From: Neoceratodus forsteri
Taxonomy: Eukaryota; Chordata; Ceratodontiformes; Ceratodontidae
Assembly: GCA_016271365.2 (NCBI GenBank)
Contig: CM057451.1
Location: 373,013,501 to 373,077,500, forward strand
Direction of reading: 5' to 3'
DNA: 64,000 nucleotides
The notes under the pieces were generated by a model. That model was given only the letters and a program-made list of their open reading frames with translations. It was not told the origin of the DNA and did not search any database. Within the stretch, counting starts at the first letter, position 1. Every line of letters begins with the position of its first letter. Made by a program: the position numbers and the translations under genes. This document shows positions 54,449-64,000 of the stretch, piece by piece.

Positions 54449-55466
54449 GTGGGGATAGATAGTGTTAACTTCCTGGATTTAATTATTACTAAGTCACAGG
54501 ATGGTACACTGCACACTGATTTGTATTCAAAACCCACAGATACTAACAGTCTTCTCCATGCCACTAGTTGTCACCCACCCCATTTGATAAACAATTTACC
54601 CAAGGGCCAATATATGAGGGTAAGAAGAAATTGTTCAAACTTAGAATTGCTTGACCTGAGAGCTGAACAACTTACTGATACATTTCTGGCTAGGGGATAT
54701 CCATCAAGCAAATTGTCAGAGTTTTCTAATGACATCAGAGAGAAAGATAGGGAAGTGTTGCTCCTGCCTAAACGGAAGAAAAAACAGTTTGACCTTGGTA
54801 TTGTATTTGTAACCTCCTTCGGTGGAGACAGGAGGGAGGTTGTGGATATTGTGAAAAAGAATCTATCCATTCTTAGAGGAGAGACTGAATTGAAAACACT
54901 CCTTGAACAACCAGTCAAGAGTGTCTTACAGAAGAAGGAGCAACCTCAAGGATAAACTGGTACACAGTTATCAACCTGATACTAAAGTACAACAGTCTAC
55001 CATGAAATGGGGTTCTAAACCGTGTGGTCTATGTAAAACGTGCCAGTACATGGAAAGAAAAGACAAGTTTGTCAATCCAAGTACTGGTAGGTTAGAAACC
55101 ATTAGGGGCAGAATTGACTGTAATTCTAAAACTGTTGTTTACCTTCTGACTTGCTCCTGCGGGAGTTTTTATGTAAGCAGGACCAAGCGCAAGCTGAGGC
55201 TCAGGATTAATGAACATGTACAGGCAGTTAGGAACAAGATCTTGAGCTATGCAATGGCCTACCATGTACATAAAAATCCAGGGGTCAAACATAAACTTTC
55301 AGTACTAGGCGTGGAATGTCTGCATAGGAATGTTAGCGGAGGAAATTTGGAGAGTACACTTAATTGTGCAGAACAAAAATGGATTGTCAGGTTGGGGGCA
55401 CTAAAATGCCCCGGACTTAATGATAAATTTGAACTGGCTCCTTTTCTGAAAAGACTTAAAAAATGA
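54449..55466 (+). pseudogene. Penelope-like RT C-terminus and GIY-YIG endonuclease
   Basis: First frame (54449-54955): VNFLDLIITKSQDGTLHTDL, LHATSCHPPHLINNLP, MRVRRNCSNLELL, which is the RT thumb region. Second frame (to 55466), entered by a shift at about 54915-54945: RRSNLKDKLVHSYQP, the CX2CX2C-type CGLCKTCQYM finger, and the GIY-YIG nuclease TVVYLLTCSCGSFYVSRTKR, with the usual YVG(K)T changed to YVSRT, then LRINEH and LNCAEQKWIVRL (catalytic Glu region). The nuclease half is a single open frame. The RT catalytic domain is missing by 5' truncation. Confidence 0.87.
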
Positions 55467-55896
55467 GCACTTCTTCTTCTTTTTCCTCCCCCCCCTTCCT
55501 TTTCTCAGCCTATTCCCCCTTTTTTTCCTTCCTTCACCCTCCCCTTTTTTCTTCTTTCTCCTGGTTTGAATTATTTACTCTGATAAAAATTGCCTTTTTT
55601 TGCATTTTACAGGCTTGCTCCAGAAAAAAGCTTTTCTAGTGAGTGGGGGACCATGCATGCTGCCACCTATAAAAACACACATGACTGTGTGGAAATTGAA
55701 GAAATTACAGAAGAACGAATAATGTACATATAAATGAATTAATGGCAAGATTAGCCTCTTTTTTCTTTTCCACACTGGGTGCACTGTTATAATTATAATT
55801 CTTACATTGCTAATGAGAAACCTATGTCCATTGGTAGCCACGTTAATTGGCTGCACTTGTGTTTACTATTTAATTGACTTTCTGTGTTGTTTAATG

Positions 55897-55936
55897 AGCT
55901 CTGAAGAAGCCCTGGATGCAGGGTGAAACGTAAGCT
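55897..55936 (+). ncRNA. Hammerhead-ribozyme-like motif in PLE-B 3' region
   Basis: Core elements in order: agct (55897-55900), CTGAAGA (55901-55907, fits CUGANGA), stem II CCCTG (55910-55914) with loop gatg and CAGGG (55919-55923), then GAAAC (55925-55929), GTA, agct (55933-55936). agct/agct can form stem I. Helix III would be the palindrome ACGT, too short for a monomer but suited to a dimer, as described for minimal hammerheads of Penelope-like elements. Predicted cleavage after A55932. Confidence 0.6.
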
Positions 55937-56078
55937 GTCTATTGCAGTGCAGTTTGCACTGCTGCCTTTGTCTTTGGTTCTAATAATAAACTGTTATGAT
56001 TTAACCTAACAACAGTTTGATACTGCTGACTGTGTGGATGGCGTGTGCATTCTTTCCCTTTGAGTCACCAAAAAAATT

Positions 56079-56447
56079 GCACTTAGTCTGCTTATACAAT
56101 CCCCCAAAGGGTGGTGTACAAGGGCTAAACTACCTCCTTGACTCCATCAACCCTAAGGTCAGTACCAATGAGTTGTTGCTTCTAGGTGACTTTAACCTAA
56201 ATTGCTTTGGTGAAAATGCTAAACAATATGAACCTCTGCTGGCAGGCCTCACTCTCTCTCAACTTATCCGTGAACCTACCAGATTGTAAAGGTACCCTCC
56301 TTGACTGGGTGATGTCAAATAGATCCAAAAGGATAGTCTACTCTTCTGGGACATTCCCTGACTTGATCTCAGACCACTCACCTATATACTGTGTCTGGAA
56401 GGTCTCCCCCCCCCACCCAAAATCCCATGTAAAATTTTCCCTATGAG
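56079..56447 (+). pseudogene. L2-B endonuclease, C-terminal half
   Basis: Resumes after PLE-B: LHLVCLYNPPKGGVQGL, ELLLLGDFNLNCFG (GDFN intact), LIREPTRL, then in a shifted frame GTLLDWVMSN and SDHSPIYCVW (SDH intact). The frame shift is at about 56285. Confidence 0.8.
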
Positions 56448-56518
56448 GGATTTCTCCAGCTTTAACCTGGAATCCTTTCACATGGACCTGGGACATACAG
56501 ACTGGTCTACAGTGTTAA

Positions 56519-58579
56519 ATGCCCCAGGACATCTCCTCTGCCCTGGACTACTTTCTGGCCACTTTTTCTGCTTTGCAAGACAAACATGCCCCCCTTATCA
56601 AAAGGAGGGTTAGGGGTACCGTTACAAAATGGCTCCATCATAGCCTGTTTGCCCTCATGAAGTCCAGGGATAAATGCTGGGCTACTTTCAAGGCCTCAAA
56701 TAATATGTCTTTATTCTAGGAGTACAGATGCCTCAGAAATGTGTGTAAGAAAGCTATTCAGTCTGCAAAGAGTGAATTTTGTAGAGCTGCTCTGCTAACC
56801 TCAGCCAGAGACCCTAGGAGCTTCTGGCAAAATATCAAAAATATAGTTAGCAGTTCATCAAAAGGGGATGTCTCAGACATGGTTATTGAAGGTATTAATT
56901 GTAATAATGCCCTAAAAATTGTTAATGCCTTTAATTCTCAGTTCTCAGACCTGTCAGCCTATACCTCCCTTTTCCTTGCTCCTGTTCTTGACAAACAAGA
57001 AGTGCCTCTTAGCTCCCAGTACGAGTCTACCTCTTGTCCTCCCTTCTGTCTCAAGGCCATGACCATTAGGGAGACGCAGAGACTTCTCTCTGGTCTCTCC
57101 CTGCACTGTAGTGCTGGTCATGATACTATGGAGCCCAAACACCTCTGCCTTGGTACCCCTTTCATTGTCTTACTCATCTCCCACATCTTTAACATGTTGC
57201 TTACTCTGGGATATATCCCCGACCTCTGGAAGGTGGCTAGGGTTGTCCCAGTTTTCAAACAGGGTGATCCCAAAAACCTTGATAACTACCGTCAAATAGC
57301 CATCTTATCAGCTGTTAGTAAACTTCTTAAAAAAGCGGTTGCTTCTCAGCTCACTGAATACATCCAGCCTGATGATCTGCTATCACCAGCACGGGTTACA
57401 GCACCTCTTCCGCCCTTGCTAAGGTTACCTCAGAGGTCAGGGTTGCCATGGATCAAGGCAAACTCACTGGCACCATCTTTGTTGATCTCTCCAAGGCCTT
57501 TGACCTGGCTGATGATGCCATCCTGTGCTCGCAAATCAGGTCCCTTGGCCTGTGTGCCCCCATCCTAGAGTGGTTTTCCAACTACCTCCAAGGAAGGCAG
57601 CAACTTGTCAAATTCAACAAGGCTCTCTCGGAACTCACCCTGGTTAAATCTGGAGTCCTTCAAGGGTCTGTCCTAGGACTTATGCTTTTTCCCTTATTTA
57701 TAAATAATGTCCCCACTGTACTAGCCCATTGCAGCGCTACATTATACACAGATGATTTGGTGATCCTTACCCACTCCCGTGACATTGGTGTCATAAACCG
57801 TCAACTTAATGCTGACTTTAACAATATTCAGCCCTGGCTTAGGGCAAGTAGACTTGTTCTCAACCTTAAAAAATAACAGGCCATGCTGTTTAGCTCTCAG
57901 GCAAAAATTAAAGTGTCTCCTGCACCCCTGAGTATCACCAACACTAATGGATCCTATGTGAGGGTTGTGGACTCCGTCAAATATCTGGGAGTTACCCTTG
58001 ATCCTCAGCTTGACCTCGGCCAGCATATCCATAACATTTGCAGAGCAGCAAATAGTAAGTTGGGCCTGGCATACAGAGCAAAACACTGTCTAACTCCTGT
58101 CGCTCGTCTTGCCCTGACTAGAGGTGTGTTCCTCACCACACTCTGTTATGGACTCATCTCATTTGTAGACGCCGCCAAATCTCATCTCTCCAAATGGGAT
58201 GTGGCTTATAACAACATATACCACTTTGCCTTTGCAGCCCTCTGACTCACCCACCATTATGACCTTTACAACAAACTGATGTGGCTACCCCCAGGCAGCC
58301 ATCGGACATTTGTCTTACGTTGTTTCACTGATAGTGTCATCAGAACTGCCACCTCACCTTAAACCTGCCTGCTCCATATATATCCTAAGGTCACATGGTT
58401 CTGCAGTACTCCAGGTACCAAAATCCCATACACAAATGGGCAACAGGGCATTTGCTATTAGTGCACCGAGACTATGGAATTCTCTTCCTGCCCATGTTTA
58501 TACTACCCCCTCCCACAGCTGTTTCCGTAACTCCCTTTGGGGTCACTTGATGCTCTCCTTGGCCTGTAATTCTACCTAA
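56519..58579 (+). pseudogene. L2-B reverse transcriptase (frameshifted)
   Basis: Linker and fingers: VTKWLHHSLFALMKSRD, ARDPRSFWQNIKNIV, SAGHDTMEPKHL, VARVVPVFKQGDPKNLDNYR. Palm in the next frame (57448-57876): GTIFVDLSKAFDLADD, SGVLQGSVLGLMLF and the catalytic loop YTDD at 57745-57756 (usually YADD; both Asp kept). Then VKYLGVTLDPQLDLGQHI in 57883-58245, and the C-terminal AFAISAPRLWNSLPAHVY. There are stops at about 56720 and 57875 and a frame change near 57400-57450. Confidence 0.85.
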
Positions 58580-58890
58580 GACACTAGTGGCCCTTCCCAC
58601 AAGTATTGCACTTGTCTCTGGCTTTCCTTGCTGGGCATTTTCCCGAGTTCTGCTGTGGTTGCCCGTTTATTAACCAATCCTGTTGCATGTATTTTATGTT
58701 AATTTTGAATTGTTTCTATGTTACATCTTACAATGTTTGTATATCATTCTTCTGAAACCTTGTACATCCTTTCTCTGTCTGTAATTGCCTCCATATTTCC
58801 TTGCAATCTCCCAGGTCGCACCTGAAAATAGGCATCTGTTTTTGTCTAGTGTGCTTACCTGGTTAACAAAAGCTAACTAAATAAATAAAC

Positions 58891-60009
58891 ACAGGGAGCT
58901 AGTTTTTAAACACAGGGAGCGAATTCTCTTAATGATGGGTCTTAAACTTCCTTAAATGGTGTTACTTTTAGCATGAAAACAAACTACCAAAAGCCTTCCA
59001 GATACCCAATCCCGATGCCACGCGCCTGCAGCTGGGCTCTCCCACGTGGTTATGCATACCCCTGGCCTGCCCAGTAACTCCAAGCACTGTACGCTCATGC
59101 AGCGATTACAATTTCTGGACTGCCTTTACCCAGGGGACTGCTTGCTGTACTACACAGAGCACACGGATGGCCTACCACCCTGCTGGGGTCCCAAATAACC
59201 ACCCCCCCACATGGATCTTTTCCTGCCTCCACAGGCTGCACCCCCTGACAGCCCACAAACACTGTAACAGCCACTGACTGGGGAAAAGGGGTTGGCTGCC
59301 ACCTCTACTCCTTCAATAGTCCAGGCTGCCACCTCTGGACCGCGCCCCAGGCCCCATCTGCCAGACCAGGCCTGACCACAGAAAACCCACTGACTCTCAG
59401 GCTATACTCACCCACGGGCAAGATTACTTAGAAGGTAAGGCCCCCATCGGTGCTTACCCTACCAAGGTGCCAGGATCACTTGGCAGGCCTCCAACTTCTC
59501 CTCCTCTGGGCTCCAGCTCCCAATCTGCACCGACAGGACCTACACCTGCTGTTCCACTGTTCCCCTTCACTCTTTCGTGGCCCGAACTGCAACATCTTCA
59601 CTTGCAGGTCTTCAAGGGAGGAGGGCTGGGGTAGCAAGTGACCCACCCTGGCCCTGCTGCGGCCCTCTGGCCGAACTTGAGGGCCCCAGTCCCTGACTAC
59701 TCTCTCCCTTCTTCTCTTCTCTTCTCTCAGTGCATCTTAGTATTGTGAGCTGGCCACAGTGGTTTGTTTATTCAATCTGCTATGTACTAATTTGTCCTGC
59801 TCAATGTTACTCTCAGTTTTGCTCCTACTGCTTTGATTACTGCCCTGTCACTAGTGAGAATGCCCCAGTTTTTGTGAATAATATTGCCTAGTTTTCCAGA
59901 TATCTCATTATACTCTGTAATAAAGGATATGGGTGTAACTTCACTACTGGTTTTTACCTTCTTAGGATACAGCAGAGACTGTGTGCTTGTTTGTAATACC
60001 TTAAACTTT
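58891..60009. other. Unassigned region
   Basis: GC-rich, pyrimidine-biased on the plus strand to about 59730, then AT-rich. No coding similarity, no tandem repeats. Could be the 5' leader of another LINE, judged only by its CT-rich character and the following Penelope fragment. Confidence 0.35.
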
Positions 60010-60310
60010 GTGTTACTGAGCAGTGTGCTATCATATCCTCTCTAGAAATCTCTCTTCAAGCTCTTCAGCTTGTACTAGAAAATCCTCATCTTTCACAGTA
60101 AGCAGAGCGGTAGGAGCAAAACTGAGAGAAACATTCAGCAGGGCACCAAACCTAAAAGACAGATTAGTACATAGCAGACTCAATAAACAAACCACTGTGG
60201 TCAGCTCACAATACTGGTTATGTACAAGGATTAATGGTTTCTTTAGTACCACTGTTGTATCACATGCAAGTTTGCACTACCACAAAAACAGTTCATACAC
60301 CCTTTAGAAC
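60010..60310 (+). pseudogene. Penelope-like fragment (PLE-C)
   Basis: The frame 60023-60307 contains GAKLRETFSRAPNLKDRL and VHSRLNKQ, closely similar to the segment just before the GIY-YIG domain in PLE-B (RRSNLKDKLVHS). Only this short region is recognisable; no nuclease follows. Confidence 0.65.
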
Positions 60311-60821
60311 TGAATAACACTGTAAACATCAGGGAATGTATTACATGCACTACGCCATTTGTGGTGCACTTGCAATCTCCTATACATAGGGGGCGGGATA
60401 TTCAGACTGCACCAGGCTGCGGCGCAAGCCTGGGCGCAGCGCAACTTGGCTGCCCAGGGGCGTTGACAGAGTGATATTCAACGGAGCTGCACCATGGCAC
60501 AGCATCATTGAATATTGCACCCTGGCCACCCACAGTGGGTATGGCGCAGTGGCACTGCGCCAGTGCAAGTGGTCAGAGTAGAGCAGGGGGATGCGCTAGT
60601 GCAAATTCCATTGTGCTAGGCGCAACAACTGCGATATTCAAAAGTGCACATGCAAATGGAGCCATAATGTGTGCAAGGCACAAATGGGGCCATTTGAATG
60701 TCATTATGGCCCCATTTGCATGCAGGTGTGCCAATCCCTGGTGAGTTGCACCTGGCGCCCTGCCAGGCTGCAGCCGTCGGGGACCAACGCCCCCTGCACA
60801 TCGCGGTAAAGTGCCTCACTG
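60311..60821. other. GC-rich region with repeated GATATTCA words and an inverted repeat
   Basis: gatattca / tgaatatt words recur at about 60396, 60472, 60508 and 60632. CAAATGGGGCCA (60681-60692) pairs perfectly with TGGCCCCATTTG (60707-60718). An outer arm, tgcaaatggagccataatg at about 60650-60668, is inverted at 60702-60720 with one mismatch. The layout resembles one or more decayed palindromic DNA elements. Confidence 0.5.
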
Positions 60822-62024
60822 CCTGATCATGGGCATATGTAGAATATTATAATCGTCTCATATCCCTGGTGGTCCAGTGGACCGCTCGCAACCCGATCGC
60901 GGGCAGATGTAGTAAACTTAAATGTCCCATATCCCTGGTGGTCCAGTGGACTGCTTGCAGCCCGATCGCGGGCAGATGTAGTAAAAGTAAATGTCCTATA
61001 TCCCTGGTGGTCCAGTGGACTGCTTGCAGCCTCATCACGGGCATAGGTATAATGAAATTCAGTTAACTCTATTCTTGGTGGTCCAGTGGACCACTTGCAG
61101 TCCGATCGCATGCATCTGTAGTGAAAACTGTTAGTCCCATATCCCTGGTGGTCCAACAGTAGCCCCCTCCCCACCTGCCCACTGAGCCCCACCAGCCCGC
61201 TCCCCCCTAGGTCAGTGGTGGGCGACAGCTCCCACCCGCTTGCCACCCCGACACCCACCCGACTGACTCCGTGCGGTAGGGCTGTACGCCCATTGATCCA
61301 CAGCGTGAGCCAATGGGTGTGCAGCCAATACCGTACCACAATCTGGAGATGTGAATGGATCCAGCGTGCAGTGTCAGTCGGTGGGTGGGCGGCTGGCGGG
61401 TGGGGAGCTGCCGCTCGCTGCTGACCGGGGGAGGGAGCAGGGCGATGGGGACTCAATGGGTGGGTGGGGAGGGGGTACCGCTGTACCATCAGGGATATGG
61501 GACTAGTAGTTTTCACTACAGATGTCTGCGACTGGGTTGCAAGCGGTCCACTGGACCACAAGGGACATAGGACATTTACTTTTACTACATCTGCCCGTGA
61601 TCGGGCTGTGAGCAGTTCCACTGGACCACCAGGGATATAGGACATTTAGTTTTACTACATCTGCCCGTGATCGGGCTGCATGCGGTCCACTGGACCACCA
61701 GAGATATTGAACATTTACTTTTACTACATCTGCCTGCGATCAGGCTGCAAGCAGTCCACTGGACCACCAGGGATATTGAACATTTACTTTTACTACATCT
61801 GCCCGCGATCAGGCTGCAAGCGGTCCACTGGACCAGCAGGGATATTGAACATTTACTTTTACTACATCTGCCCGCGATCGGGCTGCAAGCAGTCCACTGG
61901 ACCACCAGGGATATAGGACATGTACTTATACTACATCTGCCCGTGACTGGGCTGCGAGTGGTCCACTGGACTACCAGGGATATAGGACTATTACTTTTCT
62001 ATGTATGCCCGCGATTGGGCATGG
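60822..62024. mobile_element. Foldback element: inverted arms of 69-bp tandem repeats
   Basis: The left arm (60822 to about 61155) holds five head-to-tail units of about 69-71 bp containing 'tccctggtggtccagtgga'; unit anchors are at 60864, 60933, 61002, ~61072 and 61143. The right arm (about 61481-62024) holds eight inverted units ('tccactggaccaccaggga'; anchors 61491, 61561, 61631, 61700, 61769, 61838, 61907, 61976). The single-copy inner part is also inverted: ggctgtacgcccattg at 61280-61295 faces caatgggtgtgcagcc at 61311-61326, so the apex is near 61303. There is no coding capacity; open frames through it follow from 69 being a multiple of three. Confidence 0.85.
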
Positions 62025-62063
62025 GGAGGTGCACCGCCACGACGGTGCAGCTGGAGCTTGGGT

Positions 62064-62128
62064 GGCCACCCACAGGTGGCAGCTGCCGTGTTGCACTCTG
62101 CAATACGGCAGCTCACCTGTGGGTGGCC
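62064..62128. repeat. Long GC-rich hairpin
   Basis: ggccacccacaggtggcagc and following bases (62064-62089) pair with 62105-62128 (ending gtgggtggcc) with a 2-nt bulge, giving about 24 bp of stem with a 15-nt loop. It lies between the foldback element and the CR1-F 3' end. Confidence 0.75.
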
Positions 62129-62145
62129 AGCTGTTGGTGATTTTA

Positions 62146-64000
62146 GAAACATAGAATTTGACGGCAGATAAGGACCGCTTGGCCCACCCAGTCTGCCCAT
62201 TTCCCTGCCTACTGGATAAGCTGCAGATCCTAGTTAACCAGCAGCCTACTTCTTCCTACCCCCACCCCTAGAATTGCCTTATGACTGTCCCATGCATGCA
62301 GATTCCACCACTGTTTTTGACTCCACAACCTCCTCTGGAAGGCCGTTCCATGCATCCACAACCCTCTCTGTGAAAAATACTTCCTTAAATTACCTCTGAG
62401 CCGCCCCTCTATCTTCAAATTGTGCCCCTTGTTCTTGCACCCTCTTTTTGAAAGATGCTACCCTCTTGGACTTTGTTGATTCCCTTGAGGTACTTGAAAA
62501 TTTCTATCATGTCCCCCTCCCTCCTTTCCTCGAGGCTATACATATTAAGCTCCTTAAGTCTCTCTTCATATGTCCTCCGGTGCAGACCCTGCACCATTTT
62601 AGTTGCCCTCCTCTGGACAGCTTCCATCCTGTCTATGTCTTTGCAAGACTGGGTCTCCAGAACTGCCGCTCATCTCAGATGGGGTCTGACCAGCTGTCTG
62701 TACAGAGGGATAATAACTTCTTGTTTTCTACTGGTGATGCCTCTCCTATGCATCCCAGTATCCCCCAGCCCTCCTTGCTGCCCTCTCACATTGCTTGCCC
62801 ACCTTTAGGTCATCTGATATGACTACCCCAGGTCCTTTCCGTTTTTGTTGTTGTTAGTATCTCACCCCATTGTGTACTCTTCCCTGGGTTTTGTTTCCCA
62901 GGTACATTACCTTGCACTTCTTAGCACTGAATCTAAGCTGCCATACATTTGACCATTCCTCTAACCTTGCCAAGTCCTTTTCATCCTTTCACCCACCTTG
63001 TGCATCAACTCTGTTGCAGATCTTTTGTGTCATCTGCAAAGAGACATACTTTTCCTTCCAGTCCCTCTGCAATGTCAGCGTATAAAGACATTGAAGAGGG
63101 ACCGGTACTAATACTGAACCCTGCGGTACCCCACTAGTAACCCCCTTTCTTCAGAGTGGACTCCATTTACTATTACTCCTGTGTCCTATTCTCCAGCCAA
63201 TTTTTACCCAGGCTGTCATTTTGGGACCCACTCCCAGGCTAGCTAACTTGTATATTAATCTTTGTGTGGGACTGTGTCAAATGCCTTGCTAAAGTCTAGG
63301 TAGGCCATGCCCACAGCCCCTCCCTGATCTACTACTTGTCACCCAGTCAGGAAATCTATCAGATTTGTCTGGCATGACCTTCCTGCTGTGAATCCATGCT
63401 GCCTTGGGTCCCTGTGTCCCTCTGGCCTCTAGATACTCGACAATTCTTTCCTTCAGAGTGATTCCATCATTTCCCTACCACAGGTTAAACTAACAAGTCT
63501 GTAGTTTCCTGCTTCTGCCTTGCTCCCACTTTTGAGAGGGAATCACATCTGCCCTCCTCCAGTGCTCGGGTACCACCCCATCCTCCATGATTTGTTAAAG
63601 AGGTAGTCAGTGGTGTCACTAATTCTACCCTCAGTTCTTTTTAGAATTCTGGGATGAATCCCATCAGGCCCCATTGCTTTGTCCACCTTCAGTTTTAAGA
63701 GTTCTTTCAGAACCCTTTCTTCTGTAAATGGGCTGGTATCAACTTCTGTATCCAGTGTTTCTACTGTTTGTTTTAGGTACCTCCTCTCTTCCTTTGTAAA
63801 TACTGAGCAAAAATATTTGTTTAGTATCTCTGCCTTTTCACAGTCACTCTTCTCTTCCCCTTATTAAGCCTCACTATCCTCCCTTGGTCTTCCTTCGCTC
63901 CCTGATGTACCTATGAAAGGTTTTATCCCCCTTCTTAACTGAGTTGGCTATCTTTTCCTCGGTTTGGGCCTTTGCTGTTCTGACTGCCTTCCCAGCTTCC
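62146..64000 (-). mobile_element. CR1-F LINE 3' part, runs off the window
   Basis: Minus-strand CR1 whose 3' end (gaaacatagaatttgacggc on the plus strand) and body are nearly the same as CR1-B from 3746 on. RT FADD is intact at 63029-63040. Other blocks seen on the minus strand: [19 protein letters not shown] (about 62600), the KKCK block at about 62915, and the motifs around 63290-63700 up to the RT N-terminus. Small indels relative to CR1-B break the frame in many places. The 5' end lies beyond 64000. Confidence 0.88.

Larger units (their letters stand above)
54400..56040 (+). mobile_element. PLE-B, Penelope-like element inside L2-B
   Basis: Plus-strand Penelope-like element, 5'-truncated within the RT. 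Apparent target duplication: cactaaaaaaaatt at 54386-54399 and caccaaaaaaatt at 56066-56078. Similarity between the flanks may extend further upstream, so the 3' limit lies between 56040 and 56065. It contains the RT C-terminus, a GIY-YIG endonuclease and a 3' region with a hammerhead-like motif (55897-55936) and AATAAA near 55986. Confidence 0.8.
52285..58890 (+). mobile_element. L2-B, L2-like LINE interrupted by a Penelope element
   Basis: Plus-strand L2-group element of a different family from L2-A. Three tandem monomers (52285-53100) are followed by a 5' leader, then an ORF with a 2A-like motif and endonuclease (53768-54385, continuing at 56079), RT (56519-58579) and a 3' UTR. The 3' end has GCACCTGAAAATAGGCATC, 'acctggttaac' and an (AAAT)n tail at 58876-58890. 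PLE-B splits the endonuclease at about 54400-56040. Assigning the monomers to this element rests on their position. Confidence 0.75.

Noticed and set aside
60827..61645. A 272-residue open frame with repeated blocks
   Set aside because: It runs through 69-bp tandem repeats. 69 is a multiple of 3, so an open frame repeats automatically. Other frames and the opposite strand are also open there, and the protein is low-complexity with no domain.
60864..61976. Regular repeats that could suggest a CRISPR array
   Set aside because: The units are contiguous 69-bp tandem repeats without unique spacers, arranged in two inverted blocks, in an animal-type genome.

Overview
The window reads as intergenic DNA from a large, repeat-rich vertebrate genome. 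I find no host protein-coding gene, rRNA or functional tRNA gene. Almost everything recognisable is a transposable element, often inserted into another. The mix is CR1, L2-like and L1 LINEs, Gmr1-like Ty3/gypsy elements with a SCAN-like capsid, Penelope-like elements, a Crypton-type tyrosine recombinase, a Tigger/pogo transposon and several non-autonomous DNA elements. That mix, and the CR1 3' end, suggest an amphibian, perhaps a caecilian. This is inference from family knowledge and was not tested by search.

Layout. 1-12.48 kb: a plus-strand CR1 (CR1-A) split by a 10.1-kb minus-strand gypsy element (gypsy-A, two LTRs), which is itself split by a 5.7-kb minus-strand CR1 (CR1-B). 12.48-16.7 kb: a tRNA-derived SINE candidate and three CR1 remnants (CR1-C, D, E). 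16.7-18.3 kb: an L2-like 3' tail and a second gypsy gag remnant. 18.3-27.3 kb: a minus-strand L1 (L1-A) interrupted near the end of ORF2 by a complete plus-strand L2-like element (L2-A) with a tandemly repeated 5' region and a canonical 2A-like motif. 28.1-30.1 kb: a 1.5-kb solo LTR and a decayed gypsy LTR. 30.6-31.9 kb: the Crypton-type gene. 32.45-38.99 kb: a full-length, lightly damaged L1 (L1-B). 39.1-40.05 kb: a solo gypsy LTR carrying a hAT-like MITE. 40.4-40.9 kb: a possible conserved non-coding island. 40.9-47.9 kb: a Penelope RT fragment, a Tigger element, another L2-like copy (L2-C) and a 5'-truncated L1 (L1-C). 48-52 kb: two MITEs, an L2 tail, a weak L1 remnant and unassigned DNA. 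52.3-58.9 kb: an L2-like element (L2-B) with three 5' monomers and a degenerate 2A motif, split by a Penelope-like element whose 3' region carries a hammerhead-ribozyme-like core. 58.9-62.1 kb: GC-rich unassigned DNA, a Penelope fragment and a foldback element about 1.2 kb long whose inverted arms are made of 69-bp tandem repeats. 62.15-64 kb: a CR1 (CR1-F) nearly identical to CR1-B that runs off the window.

The coding regions are autonomous transposon genes (endonuclease, reverse transcriptase, gag, protease, integrase, recombinase, transposase). Nearly all carry stops, frameshifts or lost catalytic residues. L1-B is the least damaged. The nesting gives a relative chronology: CR1-A before gypsy-A before CR1-B; L1-A before L2-A; L2-B before the Penelope element.
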